From: Bacteroidota bacterium
GTDB taxonomy: Bacteria > Bacteroidota > Bacteroidia > B-17B0 > Aurantibacillaceae
Direction: 5' to 3'
Assembly: GCA_023433205.1 (NCBI GenBank)
Contig: JAEZDS010000060.1
Location: forward strand, 1-32,514
Length of the DNA: 32,514 bases
Part shown: in pieces, positions 8,230 to 17,153 of the stretch
How positions within the stretch are numbered: the first letter of the stretch is position 1
Layout of the letters: each line of letters starts with the position of its first letter
Position numbers and translations under genes: made by a program
The notes under the pieces: generated by a model
Database searches by the model: none
Seen by the model: only the letters and a program-made list of their open reading frames with translations
Told to the model about the DNA's origin: nothing

Positions 8230-11200
8230 GTGCAGGATTTGAAAATAACCGGGAGTAGATATTTGTATAAAACCGGTGTACTTCTGCGTGGGATCTTTAA
8301 AATGATACTCTGGGTGTTTCTGGGCATTCTGGTATTAGTGCTTTTTTTACTTCTGCTACTTAAAATCCCGGCCGCCAGAAATGCAATTGCGGAAAAGGCA
8401 TCGGCCGCGCTTTCTGAAAAGTTTAATGCAACTGTGAGGTTAAAGAGCTTTGAACTTGGCTTGCTGCGCACAGTTAATCTTCAGGAATTACACGTGGAAA
8501 GCCCGGGGGGTGACAGCCTCCTGTATTTTAGTGAGCTGGCAATTGATCTTGATCTGCCCGCGTTATTAAATAATAAGATATTTCTGAGAAACATTGAAAT
8601 TACCGATCTCAATGCAAGGGTAGAAAGATTTTTTCCCGACACCACTTATAATTATGCTTTTATCATAGATGCTTTTAGTTCACAGGAGGGAGAGGAAGTT
8701 CCCGCTGACACTTCAGGGGGGAGCTGGGCTTTTGGTATGGGGCACATTAAGATCAATAACACAAGACTCAGATACTTTGATGACAACAACGGCATGGATC
8801 TTTTGTGCAGGATAGGAAAACTGAATCTGGCATTTGAGGAGTTTGATTTAGATAAAAGCAGCATCAACGTTGAAAAGCTGCTGTTGGATAATAGTAATGT
8901 GGTTGTGAAGATGATGCCACCCCTGGCAGAGAAAGAGGAGGAGATAGCAGAGGCTTCCTCCTGGCTTATTGGTGCCGGTGAACTGACAATTACACAAAGC
9001 ACTGTTAACTTTTCAGACCAGTCAGATTCTTCCAGTTACGTAGCAGCCATAGGCGATTTTAATTTAGAAAAAGCCAGTATAAATCTGGCGGCTACCAATA
9101 TAAGTTTGGAGCTGTTGAAATTGCATAAAAGTACGGTAGATGTTCAGTTGGGAAAGTCTGAAACATCCTCAGAAGCGGCAACAGACAGTAGTGCAGCAGA
9201 TAGTGCCGCGCCCTGGCAAGTGACGGTGGCAAAAATAGACCTTGAACAAAACAATGTTTCTTTCCGCGATTCGGAGCCTAAATCCCGGCCTGGCTTTAAT
9301 CCTGCCGATATGGGTATTGCTGATCTAACCTTAAAGGCTAAAAAAGCGGAAGTGAAGGGCAGCGACATCTCTGTGTTGATACAAAAACTTGCATTCAAAG
9401 AAAAAAGCGGCTTTGATCTGCAGCAGCTGGCCGCCGATATTAAATACCACGAAAAGGGCATCAGTGTTAAGAATCTGGACATACGCACACCCGGCAGCAG
9501 AATAGGCAACAGGCTTGAGGTGAGTTACGCCTCAATTGACTCTGTTACCGCGCTCCCTGCACAAACACGGATTGACGTTGACCTGGTTACGCAAATTAAA
9601 ATGGGAGATGTATTGTATTTTATGCCGGCATTGTCAAATTCCCTGCAGCTTTCACCTGAGGAAAAGATTGGACTGCAGGCCACAATTAAAGGGTCGCTGG
9701 CAGATGTGAACGCAGATGTTTTATTAAAATGGAAACAGAGCAGTGTTCTTTTGCGTGGTAATGTGCGCGAGGCGCTGGTGCCGGAAAAAGTATTTATAAA
9801 TATTGAACAGTTCGTGGTGAAAAGCGGAAGTGAGGATCTGCAGATGCTTGTTCCTGCCGGCACTATCCCTGAAAATATTAGCCTGCCTTCAGAACTAAGC
9901 CTCAAAGGCGATTTTACCGGTTATCTTAAGAAGTTCAATACCAAATTACAACTCAGCAGCAGCCTGGGAGATGTGCAGGCCGATGTACAAATGGATCCCT
10001 CGGTTACAGGCAGCGTGGTGCCATATACCGGTTCAGTAAAATCGACCTCGCTGCAATTGGGACGATTGTTGAATAGCAAAGACCTGGGCCAGCTCACTTT
10101 TTCAGTGGCGCTTGATGGTAAGGGTTTTGACACCTCTGCTTTTGATACGGACATAAGTTTGCATTTACAAAACCTGGGATTTAAAGGCTACAACTACAAA
10201 GATCTTACCTTAAGCGGAAAGCTGGTAAGAAGCGCGTTTACCGGAAGTGCGTCAATGCGTGATAATAATCTGGCCTTTGACTTTAACGGTATGGTTAACC
10301 TTAATGCCACTGCTCCCGATTTTAGTTTTGTATTTGATCTGAAGGGCGCGGACCTGAAACAGCTCAAACTCTCGGAAGACGATGTAAGGCTAAGCCTTGA
10401 TGTTAAAGCCAACCTTTCCTTACCCGACAAGAGCAATCCAATAGGTAATGCAGGCGTTTATAATTTACTTTTGGTGAAAGAGGGCAGGCAACACAGGGTT
10501 GATTCACTGGTTCTGCGGTCTTTTGCAAAAGATGACCTTTCTTTTATCACGCTTCAGTCAGAAAAACTTAGCGCTGGCATGCAGGGCAGGTTTCTGCTGG
10601 AAGAACTTGGCCCCTCCCTGAATAATTACGTGAATTCTCATTTTGATCTTGATCATTCAGCTTCCGACTCGCTGGTGCCGGCGCAACAGATGACCTTTGA
10701 GATTAACTTAAAAGATCCGGCTTTTTTAAGCAGTGGGCTGATTCCAGGGCTAAGCAAAATTACACCGGCAAAGGTGAAAGGAGAATACAACAGCAGTAAA
10801 GGTATTTTGAGTACGAATGTGGATGTTGATGAGATTGTTTATAATAACATCAGGATAGACAGCATTGATATCGATGTGCTTGGCAGTCCCCGCCAGCTTG
10901 CCTATCGGGCCACCTTGTCCCAGGTTTCTGACAGTGTGAATTTCAAGTTTGAAAACCTTTCTCTAGGTGGGGAGATGAAGAACAACAGACTTGCTTTTTT
11001 GTTCAGTACTTCACGTGACGACAGCAGCCGCGTTCTGGAACTTGGAGGCAATGTTGTGAGCGCTGATAGTTTTTTTACTCTTAGTTTCTCGCCCGACATG
11101 GTGCTGAATGCATCAAAATGGCAGGTAAACAGCGCTAATACTATAAAATTTGGTAACGCTCACTTCAATATTCAATCGCTTACACTGAATAATGGTGCGC

Positions 11201-13242
11201 AATCAGTGTCTGCCAGTCATCGTTCTGCTCACCCTTCCTCTCCTCTTGAACTGGTATTCAAAGATTTTGAGCTGGAAACTCTTTCGGGAATGATGCTGAA
11301 CAAAGATCTTCTTGTGCAAGGAAGAATGAATGGAAATGTGCTGCTTGAAAAGCAGAATGAACAAAGCGCATTCAGATCTGATCTCAGTATAAACGATCTT
11401 GCTTTTAAAGCCGGACATATTGGAAATCTTACCCTCAAGGCAGACAATTTCGAAGATCCTTCGGTGTACGACATTGATCTTGGTATTGTGGGGGGCGATA
11501 ATGACCTGAGCCTGAAGGGCAGTTACAATACCTCGTCGAAAACCAACAACCTGGATCTTGCTCTTAATATAATCAGTCTGCAGATGACATCCATTGAGCC
11601 ATTCACGGGAGGGGAGGTTACCAGAATGGCAGGCTGGATAGCCGGAGATATCCGTATAAAAGGCGAGCCATCAAAACCTCTTTTAAAAGGCGCGATTCAT
11701 CTGCATGAACTTGGATTTAAACCCAAGATCATTGATTCATACTTGCGCCTGCCCGGCGGAGAATTGCTCTTTGCTTCTCAGAAAGTAAGTATGAAAGGAC
11801 TCACTGTGTTTGATACCCTGAATAACAAGGCGGTGATGGGCGGCTATGTTGACATAGCTGACCTGTCAAAACTATCATTCGATCTTAACCTGCAAACCCA
11901 GGATTTTCTGGCCATGAACACCGACAAAAGTGACAACCCGCTGTATTTCGGCAGGCTGTTTCTCGACAGTGAAGTAAGGATATATGGCACGGCCGCCAAA
12001 CCAACAGTAAAAGCCAAAGCAAGACTTAACAAAAAAAGCACTCTCACTTATATAAAGCCCGAAGAACAGATCCTGAAAAATGAAAGTGAGGGAATTGTGG
12101 AGTTTACAGATAGTCTTGAAAATTACACCCGGATCATGAACCGAAAGGACAGTGCCGCAGTTAAAGGTATTGAAGGTCTGGAGCTGAATGCAGAGATCAC
12201 CGTGGATGAGGGCGTTGATATAAAGGTTATTGTTGATCCGCTGGCCGGCGACTCACTGTACATACAGGGAGGGGGGAAACTCAATTTCAGTATGGACCGA
12301 AATGGAAGTACCGGTCTTGCGGGAAAATACAATATTAAAAAGGGCGGCTATTTTTTAACCATCAGTGATTTTGTGAAGCGTGATTTTAAGATCGATCCCG
12401 GCAGCTCCGTTACCTGGTCGGGTGATCCGCTCGACGCTTACGTTGACCTGAGCGCCATATATGAAGTGAAGGCGTCGCCGGTTGAGCTTGTGCAGGATCA
12501 GATGGCCGGACTTACTGAGCAGGAGGCCAACAAGTACCGCAATCTTCTTAAGTTCCACGTTTATCTAACCATGACAGGATTTATGTCGGCGCCGCAGATT
12601 AGTTTCGACATAAAGCTTGCACCCGAAAACCGCGGAGCCATGGGCGGTGCTGTTAACTCCCGTCTTGCACAGCTGAAAGAAGATGAGAATCAACTCAACA
12701 AGCAGGTGTTTGCCTTGCTTACCTTACGAAGATTTGTTGCTGAGAATCCGCTCGAAAGCAGCGGGGGAGGCGGGCTCTCCTCTGCCGGCCGTTCAAGCGC
12801 CAGCAAAGTGCTTACGCAACAGCTCAATTCCCTAAGCGATAAGTATGTGAATTTTGTGGACCTTGACCTTGGCGTTAATTCGTATGAGGATTATTCAACA
12901 GGGCAGCAGGAAGGCCGCACGCAGGTGCAGGTGGGCGTTTCAAAACAGCTGTTTAACGACAGGGTTACAGTTCGTGTGGGCGGCAATGTTGATATTGAAG
13001 GTGAACGTGCAAGACAGAATACCGCGAACGATGTGGCAGGAAATATCAGTGTGGAATACAAGCTTGTGGAAGACGGACGTTACCGCATAAAGGCATTCCG
13101 GCAGAACGAATATGAAAATCCCATTGAGGGAGAGATCATAAAGACCGGCGCCGGTTTTATTTTCAGCCGCGACTTCAACAAGTTCAAATACATGTTCAGA
13201 AAACCACGCTCAGCGCAGAATGAGAAAAAAAGGAAAAAATAG
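8230..13242 (+). CDS. tamB: Translocation/assembly module protein TamB
   Basis: A very large (1,670 aa) inner-membrane-anchored AsmA/TamB-type protein thought to span the periplasm and work with an outer-membrane Omp85 partner in outer-membrane biogenesis or lipid transport. One N-terminal transmembrane segment lies at about residues 24-46, followed by an AsmA-like start (AAALSEKFNATVRLKSFELG in outline) and a very long run of amphipathic beta-strands. The C-terminal DUF490/TamB domain occupies roughly the last 400 residues and includes GGYFLTISDF and the following IDPGSSVTWSGDPLDA region (about 1371-1395). The frame opens with GTG at 8230; an ATG at 8302 just before the membrane segment (MILWVFLG) is an alternative start. 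The 3' end overlaps the tamL-like gene by 23 bp, which supports a functional pair. Confidence 0.9.
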   Translation: MQDLKITGSRYLYKTGVLLRGIFKMILWVFLGILVLVLFLLLLLKIPAARNAIAEKASAALSEKFNATVRLKSFELGLLRTVNLQELHVESPGGDSLLYFSELAIDLDLPALLNNKIFLRNIEITDLNARVERFFPDTTYNYAFIIDAFSSQEGEEVPADTSGGSWAFGMGHIKINNTRLRYFDDNNGMDLLCRIGKLNLAFEEFDLDKSSINVEKLLLDNSNVVVKMMPPLAEKEEEIAEASSWLIGAGELTITQSTVNFSDQSDSSSYVAAIGDFNLEKASINLAATNISLELLKLHKSTVDVQLGKSETSSEAATDSSAADSAAPWQVTVAKIDLEQNNVSFRDSEPKSRPGFNPADMGIADLTLKAKKAEVKGSDISVLIQKLAFKEKSGFDLQQLAADIKYHEKGISVKNLDIRTPGSRIGNRLEVSYASIDSVTALPAQTRIDVDLVTQIKMGDVLYFMPALSNSLQLSPEEKIGLQATIKGSLADVNADVLLKWKQSSVLLRGNVREALVPEKVFINIEQFVVKSGSEDLQMLVPAGTIPENISLPSELSLKGDFTGYLKKFNTKLQLSSSLGDVQADVQMDPSVTGSVVPYTGSVKSTSLQLGRLLNSKDLGQLTFSVALDGKGFDTSAFDTDISLHLQNLGFKGYNYKDLTLSGKLVRSAFTGSASMRDNNLAFDFNGMVNLNATAPDFSFVFDLKGADLKQLKLSEDDVRLSLDVKANLSLPDKSNPIGNAGVYNLLLVKEGRQHRVDSLVLRSFAKDDLSFITLQSEKLSAGMQGRFLLEELGPSLNNYVNSHFDLDHSASDSLVPAQQMTFEINLKDPAFLSSGLIPGLSKITPAKVKGEYNSSKGILSTNVDVDEIVYNNIRIDSIDIDVLGSPRQLAYRATLSQVSDSVNFKFENLSLGGEMKNNRLAFLFSTSRDDSSRVLELGGNVVSADSFFTLSFSPDMVLNASKWQVNSANTIKFGNAHFNIQSLTLNNGAQSVSASHRSAHPSSPLELVFKDFELETLSGMMLNKDLLVQGRMNGNVLLEKQNEQSAFRSDLSINDLAFKAGHIGNLTLKADNFEDPSVYDIDLGIVGGDNDLSLKGSYNTSSKTNNLDLALNIISLQMTSIEPFTGGEVTRMAGWIAGDIRIKGEPSKPLLKGAIHLHELGFKPKIIDSYLRLPGGELLFASQKVSMKGLTVFDTLNNKAVMGGYVDIADLSKLSFDLNLQTQDFLAMNTDKSDNPLYFGRLFLDSEVRIYGTAAKPTVKAKARLNKKSTLTYIKPEEQILKNESEGIVEFTDSLENYTRIMNRKDSAAVKGIEGLELNAEITVDEGVDIKVIVDPLAGDSLYIQGGGKLNFSMDRNGSTGLAGKYNIKKGGYFLTISDFVKRDFKIDPGSSVTWSGDPLDAYVDLSAIYEVKASPVELVQDQMAGLTEQEANKYRNLLKFHVYLTMTGFMSAPQISFDIKLAPENRGAMGGAVNSRLAQLKEDENQLNKQVFALLTLRRFVAENPLESSGGGGLSSAGRSSASKVLTQQLNSLSDKYVNFVDLDLGVNSYEDYSTGQQEGRTQVQVGVSKQLFNDRVTVRVGGNVDIEGERARQNTANDVAGNISVEYKLVEDGRYRIKAFRQNEYENPIEGEIIKTGAGFIFSRDFNKFKYMFRKPRSAQNEKKRKK

Positions 13243-15550
13243 CGGATTCAGTTTTTTACTCTCAGTACTTGTGTTGTTATGCGGTACAGCTTGCAACGTA
13301 ACTAAACACCTGGACCCCGGGCAGCAGCTGTACACTGGTGCAAGTGTAGAGGTTGAGTCTGAAGAAGAAGAGAATATTAAACAGGTAAAAAAACAACTGC
13401 GTGAGGTACTGATGCCTGAACCTAATCAAACGGTAATAGGTATTCGTCCGAAACTCTGGTTTTATTATAAAGGAGGAGAGGATCCGAAAAAAGGATTAAA
13501 GAAGTTTATGAAGTACAAGCTTGGAGAGAGGCCCGTTTTGTTTGATCCGGGGATCCCGGGTCATGTTACTGACCTTTTAGCGAACCGCCTGCAGAACATG
13601 GGGTATTTTGAGAATTCCGTAAGATACAGTATACATACAAAAAATAATAAGACAACTGTTACCTATACCGCCGCTATTGTAAAACCCTATACCATTTCTG
13701 AGATATTTTATCCCAGTGATGAGTCTGAGCTGGGTTACGCCGTCCGCTCTACCCGCTCTGAAAGTGTTATTAAGGTGGGATCGCGCTACGATCTGAACCT
13801 GTTCAAAAATGAGAGGGCGCGAATAGACCAGCACATGAAAGAGCAGGGCTTTTATTTTTTCAGTCCCGACCATCTGCTTTTCCGTGCCGATACTACTTTA
13901 GGCTCGCGGAGTGTAAGATTGAGAATGGTTGTAAAAAGGGATGTGCCGGAGAAAGCTCTTATCCCGTACAGAATAGGGGAGGTCTACATATACTCTTCGC
14001 ACAGGCTGAATGATACTACCAGCAGGAAGAAACGTACAGCGGATACGGTGATGGTAGAGGGATTTCATTACATATACCGTGACAGCACGTTTAAGCCCGG
14101 GGCCATTGCGCATGCCATTGTTCTGCGCAAAGGCCAACTGTATAGCAGGCGCGCTCACAGCAGCAGTCTTACGCGGCTAATGAGTATGGGCATGTTCCAC
14201 TATGTTAACATCAGGTTCGAGGATACGCTTGCTGGCGACAGTGCAGTGCTTAACGCACACATTTATCTTACACCAATGGAACGGCGCACCGTGCAGCTTG
14301 AACTTCAGGCAGTCACTAAATCAAACAACTATACCGGGCCCGCTCTCATAATGAGCTATAAGAACCGCAACCTTTTCAGGGGCGCCGAACTGCTGATACT
14401 CAACCTGAACTCGAACTATGAAATGCAGTTCACCGGTGTACAGAGGGGATTTAATTCTTATGAACTGGGAACCAGCGCCCAATTGTTCTTTCCCAGGTTT
14501 ATTGTGCCATTTAAATTACGAAATGTGTCGAGCAGATATATTCCCAAAACCAAGTTTGAGATTGGTTTCCGGAATCTCCATCGCATGCAGTACTTTAACA
14601 TGAACGCGGTGAATTTTTCCTATGGCTTTGCCTGGAGAGAAAGTTTGGAGAAGGAACATCAGTTCAATCCTTTCGCAGTGAATTTTGCCAAGGTACTCAG
14701 CAGTACCCAGGCCTTTCAGGATGTGCTGCGGAGTAATCCGTTTCTGCGGCGCACTTTTGAGGAACAGTTCACCATCGGTAGCAATTATGGTTTTACCTAC
14801 AACGGACTCGTAAACAATCCCCGCAGCGATCAGTTTTATTTTCACGGCATGATAGATCTCAGCGGAAATCTGCTCAACCTTATACACCAGACCCTTTACA
14901 AGCGTAAGCCCAGTATTGAAGAGCCATTCTACCTGTTCAATTTCCGTTACGCGCAGTACAGCAAGATCAGCACAGACCTGAGACATTACAGGGTGTTTAA
15001 TAAACACAGCAGATTAACAAGTCGCATAATTGCGGGTATTGGTGTGCCTTATGGCAATTCTCAGAGTTTGCCTTACATCAAACAATTTTTTAGTGGTGGA
15101 GCCAACAGTATCAGGGCTTTTTTGCCTCGCACACTTGGACCGGGAACTTTTATCAGTCAGGACAGTACAGGTGGCAGACGCGGATTTTTAGACCAGGCCG
15201 GTGATGTGAAGCTGGAAGGGAGTATGGAATACCGGTTTACTATTGTTGGATTTTTGAAAGGCGCGGTTTTTGTGGATGCGGGCAACGTGTGGCTGTTTCG
15301 TGAGAATGTTCAGTTGCCGGGCGGACGGTTCAATGTTTCTACTTTCTACAAGGAGCTTGCGGTGGGTACAGGTTTTGGCCTCCGGGTCGATATTACTTAT
15401 TTTGTGCTGAGGTTCGATCTGGGCACGCCTCTTCGCAAGCCCTATGTGCGTTCCAACAATGGGTGGGTACACCGGGATATTGATTTCAGTTCACGCAGCT
15501 GGCGCCGGCAGAACCTGGTGCTAAACATAGCGATTGGTTATCCGTTTTAA
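13220..15550 (+). CDS. tamL: TamL-type outer-membrane lipoprotein (Omp85/BamA-TamA family)
   Basis: A 776-residue Omp85-family protein: an N-terminal export signal, POTRA-like periplasmic domains (about residues 30-390) and a C-terminal 16-strand-type barrel ending in the aromatic residue Phe (IAIGYPF). In Bacteroidota the TamA homologue is a lipoprotein called TamL. Here Cys 25 in CGTACNVTKHL is the likely lipidated residue, though Gly at -3 is not a textbook lipobox. A GGANSIRAF segment in the barrel matches the Omp85 (V/I)RG(F/Y)-type loop motif region, with a variant residue pattern. The start codon lies inside the 3' end of tamB (23-bp overlap), so translation is probably coupled. Confidence 0.9.
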   Translation: MRKKGKNSGFSFLLSVLVLLCGTACNVTKHLDPGQQLYTGASVEVESEEEENIKQVKKQLREVLMPEPNQTVIGIRPKLWFYYKGGEDPKKGLKKFMKYKLGERPVLFDPGIPGHVTDLLANRLQNMGYFENSVRYSIHTKNNKTTVTYTAAIVKPYTISEIFYPSDESELGYAVRSTRSESVIKVGSRYDLNLFKNERARIDQHMKEQGFYFFSPDHLLFRADTTLGSRSVRLRMVVKRDVPEKALIPYRIGEVYIYSSHRLNDTTSRKKRTADTVMVEGFHYIYRDSTFKPGAIAHAIVLRKGQLYSRRAHSSSLTRLMSMGMFHYVNIRFEDTLAGDSAVLNAHIYLTPMERRTVQLELQAVTKSNNYTGPALIMSYKNRNLFRGAELLILNLNSNYEMQFTGVQRGFNSYELGTSAQLFFPRFIVPFKLRNVSSRYIPKTKFEIGFRNLHRMQYFNMNAVNFSYGFAWRESLEKEHQFNPFAVNFAKVLSSTQAFQDVLRSNPFLRRTFEEQFTIGSNYGFTYNGLVNNPRSDQFYFHGMIDLSGNLLNLIHQTLYKRKPSIEEPFYLFNFRYAQYSKISTDLRHYRVFNKHSRLTSRIIAGIGVPYGNSQSLPYIKQFFSGGANSIRAFLPRTLGPGTFISQDSTGGRRGFLDQAGDVKLEGSMEYRFTIVGFLKGAVFVDAGNVWLFRENVQLPGGRFNVSTFYKELAVGTGFGLRVDITYFVLRFDLGTPLRKPYVRSNNGWVHRDIDFSSRSWRRQNLVLNIAIGYPF

Positions 15551-15551
15551 A

Positions 15552-15583
15552 ATTGCTATAATTTATAGCAAGGTATTGCTATA
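15552..15583. repeat. Operator-like repeats between tamL and the radical SAM gene
   Basis: ATTGCTATA occurs at 15552-15560 and again at 15575-15583 (23-bp period), and the first copy also forms an inverted repeat, TTGCTATA (15553-15560) with TATAGCAA (15564-15571). This sits between the tamL stop and the next start codon. It could be a short hairpin ending the tam transcript or a regulator site for the radical SAM gene. The evidence is pattern only. Confidence 0.35.
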
Positions 15584-15606
15584 TGTTGTGGTAATTTAGC
15601 ATTAAA

Positions 15607-16674
15607 ATGGAAACAGCAGCAATAGCCTATCACAAGGGACGGGGCGCCCAGATCAACAGCCACAACAGGTTTTTTAAACAGCAGTATGTGCCGGAGCATA
15701 TTGAAATGCTTGATGAGGACATGGTACAGAAACAGCAGACCGAGATCATCTATACCTATCCTAAAACCATTATTAATAAGGTGGAAAGTGCAGACCTGCC
15801 TTTTGAGTATTCAATGAACCCCTATCAGGGCTGTGAGCATGGCTGCATTTACTGCTATGCGCGTCCCACCCATGAATATTGGGGATATAGCGCCGGACTT
15901 GATTTTGAGCGGAAGATCATCGTAAAAAAAAATGTTGTTGAGCTGCTTGAAAAACATTTCAGCAGCAAAAACTGGCAGCCGGCTCCCATTATGCTTTCCG
16001 GCAATACAGATTGTTACCAGCCGCTGGAGCGCGACCTGGAGTTAACACGAAAGATCCTGCAGGTTTGTTTAAAATACAAACACCCGGTTTCGATCATCTC
16101 CAAAAATGCGCTGGTAAAAAGAGATCTTGATATCTTAAAACAGCTTGCCGCAGAGAACCTGGTGTTTGTTACCATTTCAGTTACCGGAGTTGACGAACGC
16201 AACAGGTTGCTGCTTGAACCACGCACTGCCAGCTACCGGAACAGGATAGAGACCATCAGGATGCTGGCGGATAATAGAATTCCCTGCGGCGTAAATGTTT
16301 CGCCGGTGATCCCCGGACTTAATAATTACGAGATCCCTGAAGTGCTTGAAAAGGCGGGAAAGGCAGGAGCATGGACAGCGGGTATGTCAATTGTACGGCT
16401 GAATGGTGCCATTGGCGGAATTTTTAAGGACTGGCTTTTCAGGAATTATCCTGATCGCGCTGAAAAAGTGTGGAGTCAGGTCTGCGACTGCCATGGCGGT
16501 AATGTAAACGACTGCAGGTTTGGTGTTCGTATGCGTGGCGAGGGAAAGATTGCGGAGTCGATCAACCAGCTTTTTAAACTTTCGCGCAGCCGGTTTATCA
16601 GAGAGCAGAAGTTTGAGTTTAACTGCAGTTCTTTTAATTACAGGGCAAATGATATTCAGCTGAGTTTGTTTTGA
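15607..16674 (+). CDS. PA0069 family radical SAM protein
   Basis: A 355-residue radical SAM enzyme of the PA0069 group, related to the spore photoproduct lyase-like (SplB/Rv2578c) proteins. The 4Fe-4S/SAM cluster motif is CEHGCIYCYARPTHEYWG, with Cys at about residues 76, 80 and 83. The family-typical N-terminal GRGAQINSHNRF and the downstream GNTDCYQPLER, SKNALVKRDLD and VSPVIPGLNN stretches are all present. Length is normal for the family. The reaction it catalyses is not established. It has its own upstream region (56 bp) with small direct and inverted repeats, and is followed by a non-coding 7-bp repeat tract. Confidence 0.92.
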   Translation: METAAIAYHKGRGAQINSHNRFFKQQYVPEHIEMLDEDMVQKQQTEIIYTYPKTIINKVESADLPFEYSMNPYQGCEHGCIYCYARPTHEYWGYSAGLDFERKIIVKKNVVELLEKHFSSKNWQPAPIMLSGNTDCYQPLERDLELTRKILQVCLKYKHPVSIISKNALVKRDLDILKQLAAENLVFVTISVTGVDERNRLLLEPRTASYRNRIETIRMLADNRIPCGVNVSPVIPGLNNYEIPEVLEKAGKAGAWTAGMSIVRLNGAIGGIFKDWLFRNYPDRAEKVWSQVCDCHGGNVNDCRFGVRMRGEGKIAESINQLFKLSRSRFIREQKFEFNCSSFNYRANDIQLSLF

Positions 16675-16680
16675 TTTAAA

Positions 16681-16800
16681 ATTTACGATTTACAATTTAC
16701 GATTTACGATCGCGATGCTTCGCTACGCGAACGATTTACAATTGAAGTACGAGGTACAAAGTGCGATGTACGAAGTGTAGAGTTCGAGTTACAAATTACG
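16681..16800. repeat. Degenerate heptanucleotide tandem repeat tract
   Basis: Four copies of ATTTACR run head to tail at 16681-16708. After a palindromic interruption, TCGCG...CGCGA (about 16710-16730), eight degenerate heptamers continue in phase at 16744-16799, with units such as GAAGTAC, GAGGTAC, GATGTAC and GAAGTGT. The tract is non-coding and fills most of the 221 bp between the radical SAM gene and the Kazal gene. It might be a dispersed intergenic repeat family; copies elsewhere in the genome would have to be sought. Confidence 0.75.
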
Positions 16801-16895
16801 TGGCACAGTGTAGGAGGTGTATGTGCGGAAACTCCGGCATTGTTTGGTTTGTAGTGCGAATCCTCGGAATTGCATTTGGTTGGTATTTAGCGCTT

Positions 16896-17114
16896 TCACT
16901 TGCACGCACCCTTTTTGAACTTATTTATACCATGACAGCGCGCTTCACACTCGTTGCTGTAGGTTTTGTTGTTGCAGCCGCAAACCGGGTCGTACTGCAT
17001 GGTGCAGATACAATCGCCACGGGTGGTTTCGATACATTTCCGGTTTTTGCAGGCTTGTGTCAGAAAAATCAGTATCAGCACTGAAAACAGGAAAAGGTGC
17101 CGGAGGTATTTCAT
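16896..17114 (-). CDS. Kazal-type serine protease inhibitor lipoprotein
   Basis: A 72-residue lipoprotein with signal peptide (about 1-21), lipobox LTQAC (Cys 22), and one Kazal domain with six further cysteines after a short CKNRKC lead: CICTMQYDPVCGCNN, then KTYSNECEARCHG, then a Cys one residue from the C-terminus. The CxxxYDPVCG...TYxNxCxA pattern is the Kazal signature. Kazal domains bind and block serine proteases through an exposed loop; anchored on the cell envelope, this one would protect against secreted or foreign proteases (inference). It lies 39 bp downstream of the sulfatase-like gene on the same strand and may be read from that transcript. Confidence 0.88.
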   Translation of the reverse strand: MKYLRHLFLFSVLILIFLTQACKNRKCIETTRGDCICTMQYDPVCGCNNKTYSNECEARCHGINKFKKGACK

Positions 17115-17153
17115 GTATCAAAGAAACAAAAAATATGACGCGGATGCGCTCTC

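Noticed and set aside
16681..16800. CRISPR-like array
   Set aside because: The period is 7 bp, without the 25-40 bp repeats and unique spacers of a CRISPR array, and no cas gene is present.
16761..17084. Plus-strand frame of 107 codons
   Set aside because: It overlaps the 7-bp repeat tract and runs opposite the Kazal gene, which has a clear cysteine pattern and lipobox.
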